From Arthrobacter sp. zg-Y820 (GTDB taxonomy: Bacteria; Actinomycetota; Actinomycetes; Actinomycetales; Micrococcaceae), in NCBI RefSeq assembly GCF_030142155.1, contig NZ_CP126247.1:2728001-2792000 (forward strand): a DNA stretch of 64,000 nucleotides, given 5' to 3'. Positions 48,729 through 56,859 of this stretch are shown here, piece after piece. A model generated the notes under the pieces. It saw only the letters and a list, made by a program, of their open reading frames with translations, was not told where the DNA came from and did no database searches. The position numbers and the translations under genes were made by a program. Numbering within the stretch: the stretch's first letter is position 1; each line of letters opens with the position of its first letter.

Positions 48729-49601
48729 CTATCGCCTTTGCCCGGTTCCGGGCCATTCGCCCGGTTTCTGCCCCACGGCCACCGGAGATCCCTTCGTGGA
48801 GGACCACTGCGACCAGGATCCGGGGTAGAGCGCTGCCCGGTAGCCGGCAAGTTCCAGCGCCGCCACCTCATGGGCGGCCGTAACGCCGGAGCCGCAGTAC
48901 ACGCCCACCGGGGCATCCGGGCGCACCCCCAGAGCCTCAAAGGATGCCCGCAGCTCTTCGGGTGAGCGGAACGTTCCCTCGGCAGTCAGGTTCCCCGCCG
49001 ACGGCGCGCTGACCGCCCCGGGAATGTGCCCGGCAAGCGGGTCCACGGGCTCGCGGTCGCCGCGGTAGCGTTCCCGGGCCCGCGCGTCGAGCAGCTTTCC
49101 GCCGCTTATCAGCGCGGGGACGTCCCACATTTCCAGGACCGGCATCTTCCCCCAGGTCAGCTCCGCATCACCGGGCTTCGGCACCACTGTCCCGCCTTCC
49201 AGGGCCAAACCGGCACGGTGCCAGGCCACGACTCCCCCGTCGAGCAGGTACACGGAGTCCAGCCCGGCGTGCCGCAACAGCCACCAGGCCCGGGCGGCCG
49301 AGGTGCCGCCGACGGCGTCGTAAGCCACCACGGTGTCGCCCTGCGAGATTCCCCAGCCCCGGGCAATCTCTGCGAATTCCTGCGGATCGGGCAGCGGATG
49401 CCGGCCCGCGGCGCCCTTTCCTGGCGGTGCGGCCAGTTCCTTTTCCAGGTCCACATACACGGCGCCGGGGATGTGGCCGCGCTGGTACTGCTTGTTTCCG
49501 TCGGTGCTGCCCAGCGCCCACCGCACATCCAGCAGGACCACTGATTGCCCTGATGCCAACAGTTCCTGCAGGCCCGGAACATCAATGAGCGGCCCGCTCA
49601 T
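48729..49601 (-). CDS. Two-domain rhodanese-type sulfurtransferase (SseA-like)
   Basis: A 290-residue protein with two rhodanese domains; the catalytic cysteine is in the second, GVYCGSGVTAAHEVAAL near residue 235. The CGSGVTA loop is the type assigned to 3-mercaptopyruvate sulfurtransferases rather than thiosulfate enzymes. It transfers sulfur to thiols or cyanide. Its ATG overlaps the preceding hydrolase stop by four bases, so the two are co-translated. Confidence 0.92.
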   Translation of the reverse strand: MSGPLIDVPGLQELLASGQSVVLLDVRWALGSTDGNKQYQRGHIPGAVYVDLEKELAAPPGKGAAGRHPLPDPQEFAEIARGWGISQGDTVVAYDAVGGTSAARAWWLLRHAGLDSVYLLDGGVVAWHRAGLALEGGTVVPKPGDAELTWGKMPVLEMWDVPALISGGKLLDARARERYRGDREPVDPLAGHIPGAVSAPSAGNLTAEGTFRSPEELRASFEALGVRPDAPVGVYCGSGVTAAHEVAALELAGYRAALYPGSWSQWSSTKGSPVAVGQKPGEWPGTGQRR

Positions 49602-50287
49602 ACCTCGACCGACTCGCCCGCGGACAGGTGCCGGTAGACGGTCCCGTACAGTTCCCCGAACCGGGTGACGTGCCCTTCGGCGACGTTCAGTCCGTTTTCG
49701 TTGAGCAGTGCGTCGTGGATGGGGTAGGCCCGTTCCGCGCCGCAGGCAATGACAAAGTCGATGACTTCCCCGACCTTGGACCACGGCGCGTGGATGGGCA
49801 CCAGCAGGGTCCGGACGGTGAGTCCGTTGGGCACCACGAAGGAGTCCCCCGGATGGTAGAGCGTTCCGTCAATCAGGTAGCCCACGTTGGCTACCACCGG
49901 GACCAGGGAATGGATCAGGGCATGCTGCCCGCCGAAGGACTGCACCTCGAAGCCGGCAACGGAAAAGGTGCTGTTCGGCTCCACGTCGAGGATTCGGCCT
50001 GCCGGGCCCTCGGCGTCGCTGCCGCTGCCGCTGCTGTCTCCGGCCGCCGCCGCGCGCAGTCCGGCGGCCAGCGCCGCCGGCGCGTACAGCACCAGGGACG
50101 TGTTCGCGCGGAGCTGCGCCAAGACCCGGTCCCGGTCCAAATGATCGGCGTGTTCATGGGTGATCAGGACGGCATGCGCGCCGGTGAGGGCCTCCTCCAC
50201 TTCCGAAAAAGTGCCGGGGTCCAGCACCAGGACATTGCCGTCGCGCTCCAGGCGCACGCAGGAGTGGGTGTACTTGGTCAGTTTCAT
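49598..50287 (-). CDS. Metallo-beta-lactamase-fold hydrolase (UlaG-like)
   Basis: A 229-residue MBL-fold protein beginning MKLTKYTHSCVRLERDG. ITHEHADHLDRDRV near residue 58 is the metal-binding HxHxDH; FGGQHALIHS and HPGDSFVVP supply later ligands. It is the kind of cytoplasmic hydrolase with unclear substrate. Start ATG 50287; the ribosome-binding site GAGGGG is 13 bases away, so initiation may be weak. It overlaps the sulfurtransferase gene by four bases; an interplay with sulfur compounds is a guess from this pairing. Confidence 0.87.
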   Translation of the reverse strand: MKLTKYTHSCVRLERDGNVLVLDPGTFSEVEEALTGAHAVLITHEHADHLDRDRVLAQLRANTSLVLYAPAALAAGLRAAAAGDSSGSGSDAEGPAGRILDVEPNSTFSVAGFEVQSFGGQHALIHSLVPVVANVGYLIDGTLYHPGDSFVVPNGLTVRTLLVPIHAPWSKVGEVIDFVIACGAERAYPIHDALLNENGLNVAEGHVTRFGELYGTVYRHLSAGESVEV

Positions 50288-50380
50288 ACGGTCAGAGTAC
50301 CCCTCGGTTCTCTTGACCGGACCCGTAGCGGCGGGCAAGCCGGGCAGCGGATGGGCGGCCCGGGGCCCTGCCCTGTCCGG

Positions 50381-50389
50381 TGCGATAAT
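50381..50389 (+). promoter_or_regulatory. Extended -10 promoter element before zur
   Basis: TGCGATAAT gives an extended -10 (TGn plus GATAAT). No good -35 is visible, which fits an extended -10 promoter. It lies about 105 bases before the zur start. Confidence 0.45.
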
Positions 50390-50494
50390 CTGTAAGTTGC
50401 GCCGGCCCCGGTCGGTGAGTTCAGTTCAGCTGCCGGTGCAGCTTCCGGATTATCCGGCCCGCCGGCCCGGGCATCACCGTTCCAAGGAGTGAGC

Positions 50495-50929
50495 ATGTCA
50501 TCCGAGACGTCCCAGCCCGCCAAGCGCGGCCCGGAGCAGCGGGTCACACGCCAGCGCCTGGCGGTGGGCCGAACCCTGGATGAGCTCGATGACTTCATCA
50601 GCACGCAGGAGCTTTACCGCCTGCTGCACGAGCGCGGCGACAGCATTTCCTTGGCCACGACCTACCGCATTCTCCAGTCCATGGCCGAGGACAACCAGGT
50701 GGACGTGCTCCGCAACGGCGAGGGCGAGGCGCTCTACCGCCGCTGCGCCGTCGAGCACCACCATCATCACCTGGTGTGCCGCAGCTGCGGCAAAGCGGTG
50801 GAAGTCGAGGCACCGGCCGTGGAGGCCTGGGCCGCGGGCCTGGGTGCCCAGTACGGCTTCACCGAGGTTGCCCACACAGTGGAGATCTTCGGACTCTGCC
50901 CTGAATGTTCGGAAGCGTCAGGGTCCTAG
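50495..50929 (+). CDS. zur: Fur-family zinc uptake regulator Zur
   Basis: A 144-residue Fur-family repressor. The N-terminal winged helix includes QRLAVGRTLDELDDFISTQELYR and the DNA-binding SLATTYRILQSMAEDNQ near residue 54. HHHHHLVCRSCGKAVEVE near residue 88 and LCPECS near the C terminus are the two zinc-site groups (CxxC pairs). I call it Zur, not Fur, because znuABC, transcribed convergently next to it, is preceded by a typical Zur box. The ATG at 50495 follows AAGGAG at five-base spacing; the GTG at 50489 overlaps that site. Confidence 0.92.
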   Translation: MSSETSQPAKRGPEQRVTRQRLAVGRTLDELDDFISTQELYRLLHERGDSISLATTYRILQSMAEDNQVDVLRNGEGEALYRRCAVEHHHHHLVCRSCGKAVEVEAPAVEAWAAGLGAQYGFTEVAHTVEIFGLCPECSEASGS

Positions 50930-50952
50930 GCGCGGATTCTTCAGCGTTGCCG

Positions 50953-51825
50953 CTAGGCGGCGGCCGCGCCCGTCCGGACCCGCCCCCTGGTGCGGCTGCG
51001 CTTGATGAGCCGGCAAGCCAGGTAGATCAGGAACGAGATCGTCGTGATGTACGGGCTGATCGAAATCCGTCCGCCCAGCGCCAGCAGGATGCCGCCCACG
51101 GATGAGGCCACGGCAAACAGCACGCTGAGCAGCACCACCAGCCGCGGGGAGGACGTCACCAGCAGCGCGGCCGCCGAGGGCGTGATCAGCAGCGACAGCA
51201 CGAGCAGGGCGCCGACAACCTGGATCGACAGGGCAACCGACAGCCCCAGCAGGATCATGAAGACAATGGACAGCACGCGCACCGGGACGCCTCGTGCTTC
51301 GGCCAGTTCCGGGTCGGCGCTGGCGAAGGTCAGCGGCCGCCAGATCAGGACAAGACCGGCCATGACGACGACGGCGGTGCCGGCCAGCAGGTTCAGCTGC
51401 ACGGTGTCCACGGCAACGATCTGCCCGGTCAGCAGCCCGAATTTGTTGGCCGACCGGCCCTCGTAGAGGCCAAGGAACAGGATCCCCAGGCCGAGGCCGA
51501 ACGGCATGATGACGCCCGTCACCGAGTTGCGGTCCCGCGCTTTCAGCCCCATCACGGCCAGCAGGAGCGCGGCGGCCACGGAACCGATGAGGGAACCAAG
51601 GACCACGTTGGCGCCGATCAGCAGCGCAAAAGCTGCACCGGCGAAGGACAGTTCGGCGATCCCGTGCACTGCGAAGGCAAGATCGCGCATCAGGACAAAG
51701 GTGCCGATCAGCCCGCCCACGAGCCCAAGGATCGCGGCAGCCCAGATGGAATTGGTGACCAGCGGCAGCAGCTGCCCGTAGTCGCTGAAGTCGAAGACGG
51801 CGGAGAAGAATTCACGCAAGTCCAT
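50953..51825 (-). CDS. znuB: Zinc ABC transporter permease ZnuB
   Basis: A 290-residue permease with about eight hydrophobic segments. LVGGLIGTFVLMRDLAFAVHGIAELSF near residue 34 is the metal-type ABC-3 permease signature, and VVGALLVLSLLITPSAAALLV near residue 205 is the conserved coupling region. Start ATG 51825, after GAGGA at good spacing, overlaps the znuC end by 14 bases. It converges with zur. Confidence 0.93.
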   Translation of the reverse strand: MDLREFFSAVFDFSDYGQLLPLVTNSIWAAAILGLVGGLIGTFVLMRDLAFAVHGIAELSFAGAAFALLIGANVVLGSLIGSVAAALLLAVMGLKARDRNSVTGVIMPFGLGLGILFLGLYEGRSANKFGLLTGQIVAVDTVQLNLLAGTAVVVMAGLVLIWRPLTFASADPELAEARGVPVRVLSIVFMILLGLSVALSIQVVGALLVLSLLITPSAAALLVTSSPRLVVLLSVLFAVASSVGGILLALGGRISISPYITTISFLIYLACRLIKRSRTRGRVRTGAAAA

Positions 51826-52627
51826 GCTCGTCCTCGCTTTCTCCGTGTACGTGGGTGGTGGCGTCGGGGATGCCGAGGACAACGATCCGGCCGTGGCTGC
51901 GGAGCACTTCCACCCGGCTGCCGTACATTTCGGACAGCACATCCGAACGGAGCACTTCCGCCGGCGTGCCGGTGCGGAAGGTGCCGCCGGCCAGGTACAG
52001 GACGCGGTCCACGTAGTCGATCACGGGATTGATCTCGTGGGTCACAAACACCACGGCGGAACCCTGCTCGTGGCACCTCCGGTCGATCAGCGCACTGATG
52101 GCCTGCTGGTGGTGCAGATCCAGGGACAGCAGCGGCTCGTCGCACAGCAGCAGGTCGGGGTCAGTGGCCAGCGCCTGGGCAGCGCGCAGCCGTTGAACCT
52201 CGCCGCCCGAGAGCAGGCCCACCGGCTCATTGGCGTATCTGGTGGCTCCGACCTGTTCCAGCAGCTGGTCAACGCGGCGCCGAACGGGTGCCCGCTTCAG
52301 GCGCAGCCCCCACTTGTTGCCGTCCACGCCCAGGCCCACGAGGTCCCGGGCCCGCAGCGGGGTTCCCGGTCCAAAGGCTTTCTGCTGGGGGATGTAGCCG
52401 ATGTCGGGGCTGCCGCGCCTGGCTGGCTGCCCATTGATCTCCACTGAGCCCTGGGTGAGCTCCTGCAGCCCCAGCAGGACTTTGAGGAAACTGGTCTTGC
52501 CGGACCCATTGGGCCCCAGCACGGCGAGGAATTCACCGGCCCTGATGTCCAGGTCCAGTCCGTCCCACAGGGTCCGGCGCCCGAAGGACAGCCCCGCGTT
52601 CCGCAGGCGTACTACCGGACCGGTCAC
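51812..52627 (-). CDS. znuC: Zinc ABC transporter ATP-binding protein ZnuC
   Basis: A 271-residue ATPase. GPNGSGKTSF near residues 38-47, LLSGGEVQRLRAAQAL near residue 140, and LLLCDEPLLSLD are Walker A, signature and Walker B. The GTG start at 52627 overlaps the znuA stop by four bases (GTGA). A His/Glu-rich C-terminal tail (DATTHVHGESEDEHG) could bind metal; it is absent from many relatives. Confidence 0.93.
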   Translation of the reverse strand: MTGPVVRLRNAGLSFGRRTLWDGLDLDIRAGEFLAVLGPNGSGKTSFLKVLLGLQELTQGSVEINGQPARRGSPDIGYIPQQKAFGPGTPLRARDLVGLGVDGNKWGLRLKRAPVRRRVDQLLEQVGATRYANEPVGLLSGGEVQRLRAAQALATDPDLLLCDEPLLSLDLHHQQAISALIDRRCHEQGSAVVFVTHEINPVIDYVDRVLYLAGGTFRTGTPAEVLRSDVLSEMYGSRVEVLRSHGRIVVLGIPDATTHVHGESEDEHGLA

Positions 52628-53628
52628 CGCAGCACGTCGTCGATGGAAGCCACGTTTTCGCCCATCCAGGTCAGGTAGTCCGAGCCTTCGGGAAGGGTTT
52701 CGGAGAAGTCCAGGACCGGGACGCCGGCCTCTTCCGCCGTGGTGCGGACAGCTTCGGTTTGTGACGTTGCAGTCTGGGTGTTGAAGGCCAGGAAGGCAAT
52801 CGAACCGGAACGCAGCAGTTCCTGCAGCTCGTTCAGCACGGCCGGGGGGACGTCGGAGCCCGCCTCGACGGCCGACGTGAAGTCGGCCGGAGTGACGTTG
52901 TGCAGGCCGGCGGCTTCGAAGAGATACTCGGGAACGGGTTCGGTGACGGCCACATTCCGCCCGCCCGCTGCCGCCTTGTCTTCGGCCAGGTCAGCAGTGA
53001 GGTCCGTTATGCCGTCCTCAAATTCAGCGGCGTTGTCGCGGTAGGCGGATGCATTGTCCGGGTCCAGGACTGCCAGGCGTTCCGCTGCGGCTTCGGCGAG
53101 CAGCCCCATCGCTTCGGGGCTGTACCAGACGTGTTCGTTGAAGGACCCGTGCTCGTGCCCGCCATGGTCATGGTCATGGTCATCGCCCTCCGATTCGGCT
53201 GAGGCATCCGGGGACGCGCCGGCGCCGTCGTCGTGGGTTTCGGCGTCCTCCAGTCCGGAGATTTCGACCGGGTTGAGGACGTCGGCGCTGTCGATGCCGG
53301 CGTCGGCAACCAGCTGTTCCATGAAGGTGTCGAATCCTCCGCCGTTAAGCACCACCAGGTCGGCATCGGTGACGGCCAGCTTGTCGCGGGCCGAGGCCTC
53401 GTAGGAGTGCGGATCCTGGCTCGGCCGGTCGATGATCGACGTGACGTTGACGGCGTCCCCGCCCACGGTCTCCATGATGTTGCCGTACACGTTGGTGGAG
53501 GCAACGATGTCAAGTGTGTCCTCCCCCGTGCCGGCGGAATCGGAGTCCGGGCTTGCCGAACAGCCGGTCAGGGCAAGGGCTCCGCCGGTCAGGAGGACCC
53601 CGGCAAGACGGACGGAGAAGCGTTGCAT
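52624..53628 (-). CDS. znuA: Zinc ABC transporter substrate-binding lipoprotein ZnuA
   Basis: A 334-residue binding protein. The signal peptide ends at ALALTGCSAS (Cys about residue 23). The mature form has the cluster A-1 zinc fold. The middle (about residues 150-165) is a His/Asp-rich loop, DDHDHDHGGHEHG, the zinc-loading loop that marks ZnuA; SFNEHVWYSPEAMGLL follows. It captures zinc outside and passes it to ZnuBC. The Zur box 95 bases upstream shows zinc control. Confidence 0.94.
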   Translation of the reverse strand: MQRFSVRLAGVLLTGGALALTGCSASPDSDSAGTGEDTLDIVASTNVYGNIMETVGGDAVNVTSIIDRPSQDPHSYEASARDKLAVTDADLVVLNGGGFDTFMEQLVADAGIDSADVLNPVEISGLEDAETHDDGAGASPDASAESEGDDHDHDHGGHEHGSFNEHVWYSPEAMGLLAEAAAERLAVLDPDNASAYRDNAAEFEDGITDLTADLAEDKAAAGGRNVAVTEPVPEYLFEAAGLHNVTPADFTSAVEAGSDVPPAVLNELQELLRSGSIAFLAFNTQTATSQTEAVRTTAEEAGVPVLDFSETLPEGSDYLTWMGENVASIDDVLR

Positions 53629-53722
53629 AAGTGTTGGTGTCCCTGTTCCGGCGTGGATGGTGAAGATTAAAAGAGTCTGGCGGGAGCCCTGCGCTGCAGA
53701 ACTCCCACCAGCATAACCTAAA

Positions 53723-53737
53723 CGCGAATCATTCGCA
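53723..53737 (-). promoter_or_regulatory. Zur box upstream of znuA
   Basis: On the minus strand the site reads TGCGAATGATTCGCG, with a GCGAAT/ATTCGC inverted repeat around a single central base, close to the actinobacterial Zur consensus TGAAAATGATTTTCA. It lies about 95 bases before znuA, the only zinc operon here, and within the probable promoter. Confidence 0.85.
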
Positions 53738-53774
53738 TCAAAGCCTGCGTTGTTGCCGCGGGCCCGCCCGGGAC

Positions 53775-54845
53775 CTATTCCGAGTAGCTTTCTCCGGACC
53801 GGCGGAAGCCCTGCGCCTGGGTGGCATCCCGGATCTCGCCCACCAGCTGCTCAATGATGTCCTCCAGGAAGAGCACTCCGCGCGTCTGGTTGTCCGGGCC
53901 CAAAACACGCGCCAGGTGGGAACCGGTGCGCTGCATGGTGGCCAGGGCGTGCTCGATTTCGTCGTCCAGCCGAAGGTTCGCCAGGGTCCGCACCTTGTTC
54001 TCGGTCAGCGGCCGGTCGTAGGCATCGGCCGGAATGGCCATGATGTCCTTCAGGTGCATGTAGCCCGTCAGGTTTCCCTGCTCGTCCATGAGGACAAACC
54101 GGGAGAACCCGGTGCGTCCCACCGCCTTCTCGAACTCCGCCGGAGTGGTGTCCGTGCGCAGCGTGACGAGCTCGTCGAGCGGAACCATGACGGTGCCCGC
54201 CGACTGCCCGGAAAACTCCAGGGCACCGGAGATGACTCCGGAGTCATCGGCAACTGTCCCGTGCTTGGTGGATTCCTCCACGATCGACTGCATCTCCTCC
54301 AGCGTGAACGCCGAGGCAACCTCGTCCTTGGGCGTGATGCCCATGGCCCGCAGTGCGTGGTTCGCCAGCCAGTTCAGGCTGAAGATGATCGGCCGCACCA
54401 CCCGGGAAATGAGCACCAGCGGGGGCGCCAGCAGGAGCGCCGCCCGGTCTGCCACGGACACGGAAATGTTCTTCGGAACCATCTCCCCGAAGGTCACGTG
54501 CAGGAAGGTAACGATCAGCAGGGCCACCAGGAACCCGGCGCCGTCGGCGATTTCCACCGGCAGCCCAATGGCCTCCAGCGGAGCAGCCAGCAGATGGTGG
54601 ATTGCCGGTTCGGCCACGGAGAGGATCAGCAGCGAGCACACGGTGATGCCCAGCTGCGCGCAAGCGAGCATCAGGGACACATGTTCCATGGCCCAGAGCG
54701 TGGTCTTTGCCCGCTTGGAGCCGGCGTCGGCCAGCGGTTCTATCTGGCTGCGGCGGGCCGACATCACGGCAAACTCGCTGCCCACGAAGAAGGCGTTGCC
54801 GATCAGCAGCACCACCAGCCAGAAAATGCCCATCAGGTCACTCAT
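53775..54845 (-). CDS. CNNM/HlyC-type membrane protein with CBS domains (short form)
   Basis: A 356-residue member of the DUF21/CBS family. The N-terminal 190 residues carry four hydrophobic segments (DUF21), including LIGNAFFVGSEFAVMSARRSQIEPL near residue 14. Residues 200-345 hold two CBS motifs (VMVPLDELVTLRTDTTP; GVLFLEDIIEQLVGEI). It lacks the C-terminal CorC_HlyC domain of its upstream neighbour. Such proteins export Mg or Co; the substrate here is not known. It overlaps the neighbour's stop by four bases. Confidence 0.9.
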   Translation of the reverse strand: MSDLMGIFWLVVLLIGNAFFVGSEFAVMSARRSQIEPLADAGSKRAKTTLWAMEHVSLMLACAQLGITVCSLLILSVAEPAIHHLLAAPLEAIGLPVEIADGAGFLVALLIVTFLHVTFGEMVPKNISVSVADRAALLLAPPLVLISRVVRPIIFSLNWLANHALRAMGITPKDEVASAFTLEEMQSIVEESTKHGTVADDSGVISGALEFSGQSAGTVMVPLDELVTLRTDTTPAEFEKAVGRTGFSRFVLMDEQGNLTGYMHLKDIMAIPADAYDRPLTENKVRTLANLRLDDEIEHALATMQRTGSHLARVLGPDNQTRGVLFLEDIIEQLVGEIRDATQAQGFRRSGESYSE

Positions 54846-56302
54846 CGCTGGTCCCCCTTGCCGGCGGCATCCTTCGCCGCTGATCTTTTCGCTGCGGCAT
54901 CCTGAACTGCGGCTTCCCGAGCTGCGGCCTGCCGCGCAGCGGACTGTGTGCCGGACTCCTGCCCGGGTGGCTGCACGCTTTCATCGGCTGCGGCGGGATC
55001 GTCCTCGTTTTCCTGCGGAACGAAACTGACGCGGTCGATCCGGCGCCCGTCCATGCGCTCGACCTCCAGCAGGCCGCCGTCGACCTCCACGTGGTCACCC
55101 GCCCGGCCAATCCGTCCGAGCTCGGCCATGATGTATCCGCCCACGGTCTCGTAACCGGCTTCGTCCGGGATGTTCAGCAGCGGCACCAGCCGGGAGACTT
55201 CATCAGGCCGCATGATGCCGGGGAAATACCAGGCGCCCGCCGCACTTTGCAGCACCCCGGGCTTGATCTTGTCGTGTTCGTCGGAGACTTCTCCGACAAT
55301 CTCCTCCACGAGGTCTTCCAGCGTGGCGACGCCGGCGGTTCCGCCCCACTCGTCGAGGACGACGGCGAGCTGGAGGTTGGCTCCGCGCAGTTCGGAAAGC
55401 AGGCTGTCCAGGTGAACCGTCTCCGGCACGCGCAGCACCTCGCTCATGATGGCGCCGGCGGGGAGGTGGTCCCGCCGGCTGCGCGGCACGGCCACCGCCT
55501 TCTTGACGTGGACCACGCCGCGGATGTCATCCGGGGAATCCCCGAGGACGGGAAAGCGGGAATAGCCGGTTCGTCGGGCGGCCTCGATGACATCGGCCAC
55601 CGACTGCTCGGAATCAATGGTCTCCAGCCGGATGCGGGGCGTCATGACATCCGCAGCCGTACGCTCCGCAAACGAAAAGGTGCGGGACAGGAAGTTTGCG
55701 GTGCCCTGGTCCAGAGTGCCCATTTCGGCCGAGCGGCGGACCATGGAGGACAACTCGGCGGGCGTACGCGCGCCGGTCACCTCTTCCTTGGCCTCCAAGC
55801 CGAAGAGGTGCAGCACCTTGTTGGAGAATCCGTTCAGCAGCAGGATGGCCGGCTTGAACAGCACGGTGAACGCCAGCTGAGGACGGGCCAGGGCCCGTCC
55901 CATGCGGAAGGGCAGCGAAATGGACATGTTCTTGGGGATGAGCTCACCCAGCAGCATGGACAGGAAGGTCGCGAGAATCATGGCGGCCACTACCGAGACG
56001 GAGTCCACGGCGACGGGCGGCAGTCCCAGACCGGCCAGCGGAGGCTGCAGCAGCCTGCCCACCGAGGGCTCCATGACAAATCCGGTGAGCAGCGTCGTCA
56101 GGGTAATGCCCAGCTGGCAGCTGGAGAGCTGGGTGGACAGGGAAGTCAGGCAGCGCAGCAGCGGCTCTGCCGCCTTGTCGCCGTTTTCCACCGCGCGGCG
56201 GACCGTCGGCTGGTCCAGTGCCACCAGGGAAAACTCGACTGCCACAAAAAAACCGGTGCCGAGAATCAGCACCAGGCCAAAGGCTAGATACAGCCATTCC
56301 AT
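54842..56302 (-). CDS. CNNM/HlyC-type membrane protein with CBS and CorC domains
   Basis: A 486-residue protein. DUF21 covers about residues 1-190 with four membrane segments and ILGTGFFVAVEFSLVALDQPT near residue 12; CBS motifs (VMTPRIRLETIDSEQSV; TAGVATLEDLVEEIVGEV) cover 210-350 and a CorC_HlyC domain follows near residues 355-435. The last 50 residues are Ala/Lys/Gln-rich. The ATG at 56302 follows GGAGGCCTAAT, a strong ribosome-binding site; a 152-residue upstream extension in the same frame was rejected. With the following short paralogue it probably forms a pair of membrane subunits. Confidence 0.91.
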   Translation of the reverse strand: MEWLYLAFGLVLILGTGFFVAVEFSLVALDQPTVRRAVENGDKAAEPLLRCLTSLSTQLSSCQLGITLTTLLTGFVMEPSVGRLLQPPLAGLGLPPVAVDSVSVVAAMILATFLSMLLGELIPKNMSISLPFRMGRALARPQLAFTVLFKPAILLLNGFSNKVLHLFGLEAKEEVTGARTPAELSSMVRRSAEMGTLDQGTANFLSRTFSFAERTAADVMTPRIRLETIDSEQSVADVIEAARRTGYSRFPVLGDSPDDIRGVVHVKKAVAVPRSRRDHLPAGAIMSEVLRVPETVHLDSLLSELRGANLQLAVVLDEWGGTAGVATLEDLVEEIVGEVSDEHDKIKPGVLQSAAGAWYFPGIMRPDEVSRLVPLLNIPDEAGYETVGGYIMAELGRIGRAGDHVEVDGGLLEVERMDGRRIDRVSFVPQENEDDPAAADESVQPPGQESGTQSAARQAAAREAAVQDAAAKRSAAKDAAGKGDQR

Positions 56303-56859
56303 ATTAGGCCTCCACCGCAACTGGGCGGCGGAACAGTTCCGCGGCCGGATCGGTTCCGGAAGTTCCGGGGAAACGAAGGGTTGGAGAATTATCGCTGCGC
56401 GGTGCAGGCGGAGGATGATCGGCCGAGGCCGGTCTGGAAGGCTCCGATGCGGCAGGAGGGGTTCGGTGCGTCTGGGTTCGGGCGTGGCCGGCTCTGTGCG
56501 AGCGGTCCGCAGGAGCTGCGGACCGGGTTGCAGGCCGGCGCCTAGAGAAACTGTCCATAGATTTTCCAGTTTACAGGTTTGAATTTTCGCCGCCACAGGC
56601 CGCCACAAGTACACACATTGCAGACACCGGCGCCCCTGCGCTTCGGAGCGGCCGTTGTTCGGGGCCGGGGGCCGGCGGAGCAGGAACGTGATGGATGTCA
56701 AACGGGAATTGGCCAGTTGTCCCGAAATGTCACTAGACTGGCATGAAGTCTCGGTCACTGCTCACCGGCCGAGCCGCACCAGTGAGCTTTGTGGGTTTCA
56801 GCCCTCAGACATGGTGCCAATCAGGGCAAAAGGCAACTCATGGAAGAGGCGTATTAACA
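56303..56859. other. Divergent control region between the CNNM pair and kgd
   Basis: About 560 bases. The right part holds the predicted kgd promoter (56709-56739) and a roughly 115-base leader. The left part should hold the CNNM promoter; an AT-richer stretch at 56560-56595 is the likeliest place, though I cannot name a firm hexamer pair. Reading frames here look non-coding. Confidence 0.6.
56709..56739 (+). promoter_or_regulatory. Predicted kgd promoter
   Basis: TTGGCC (56709-56714) and TAGACT (56734-56739) with 19 bases between. TAGACT is a good actinobacterial -10; the -35 and spacing are only fair. Confidence 0.5.

Noticed and set aside
56303..56758. N-terminal extension of the CNNM/CorC gene by 152 codons
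   Set aside because: The ATG at 56302 has a strong ribosome-binding site and begins the membrane domain; the extension is Arg/Pro-rich and non-conserved in character.
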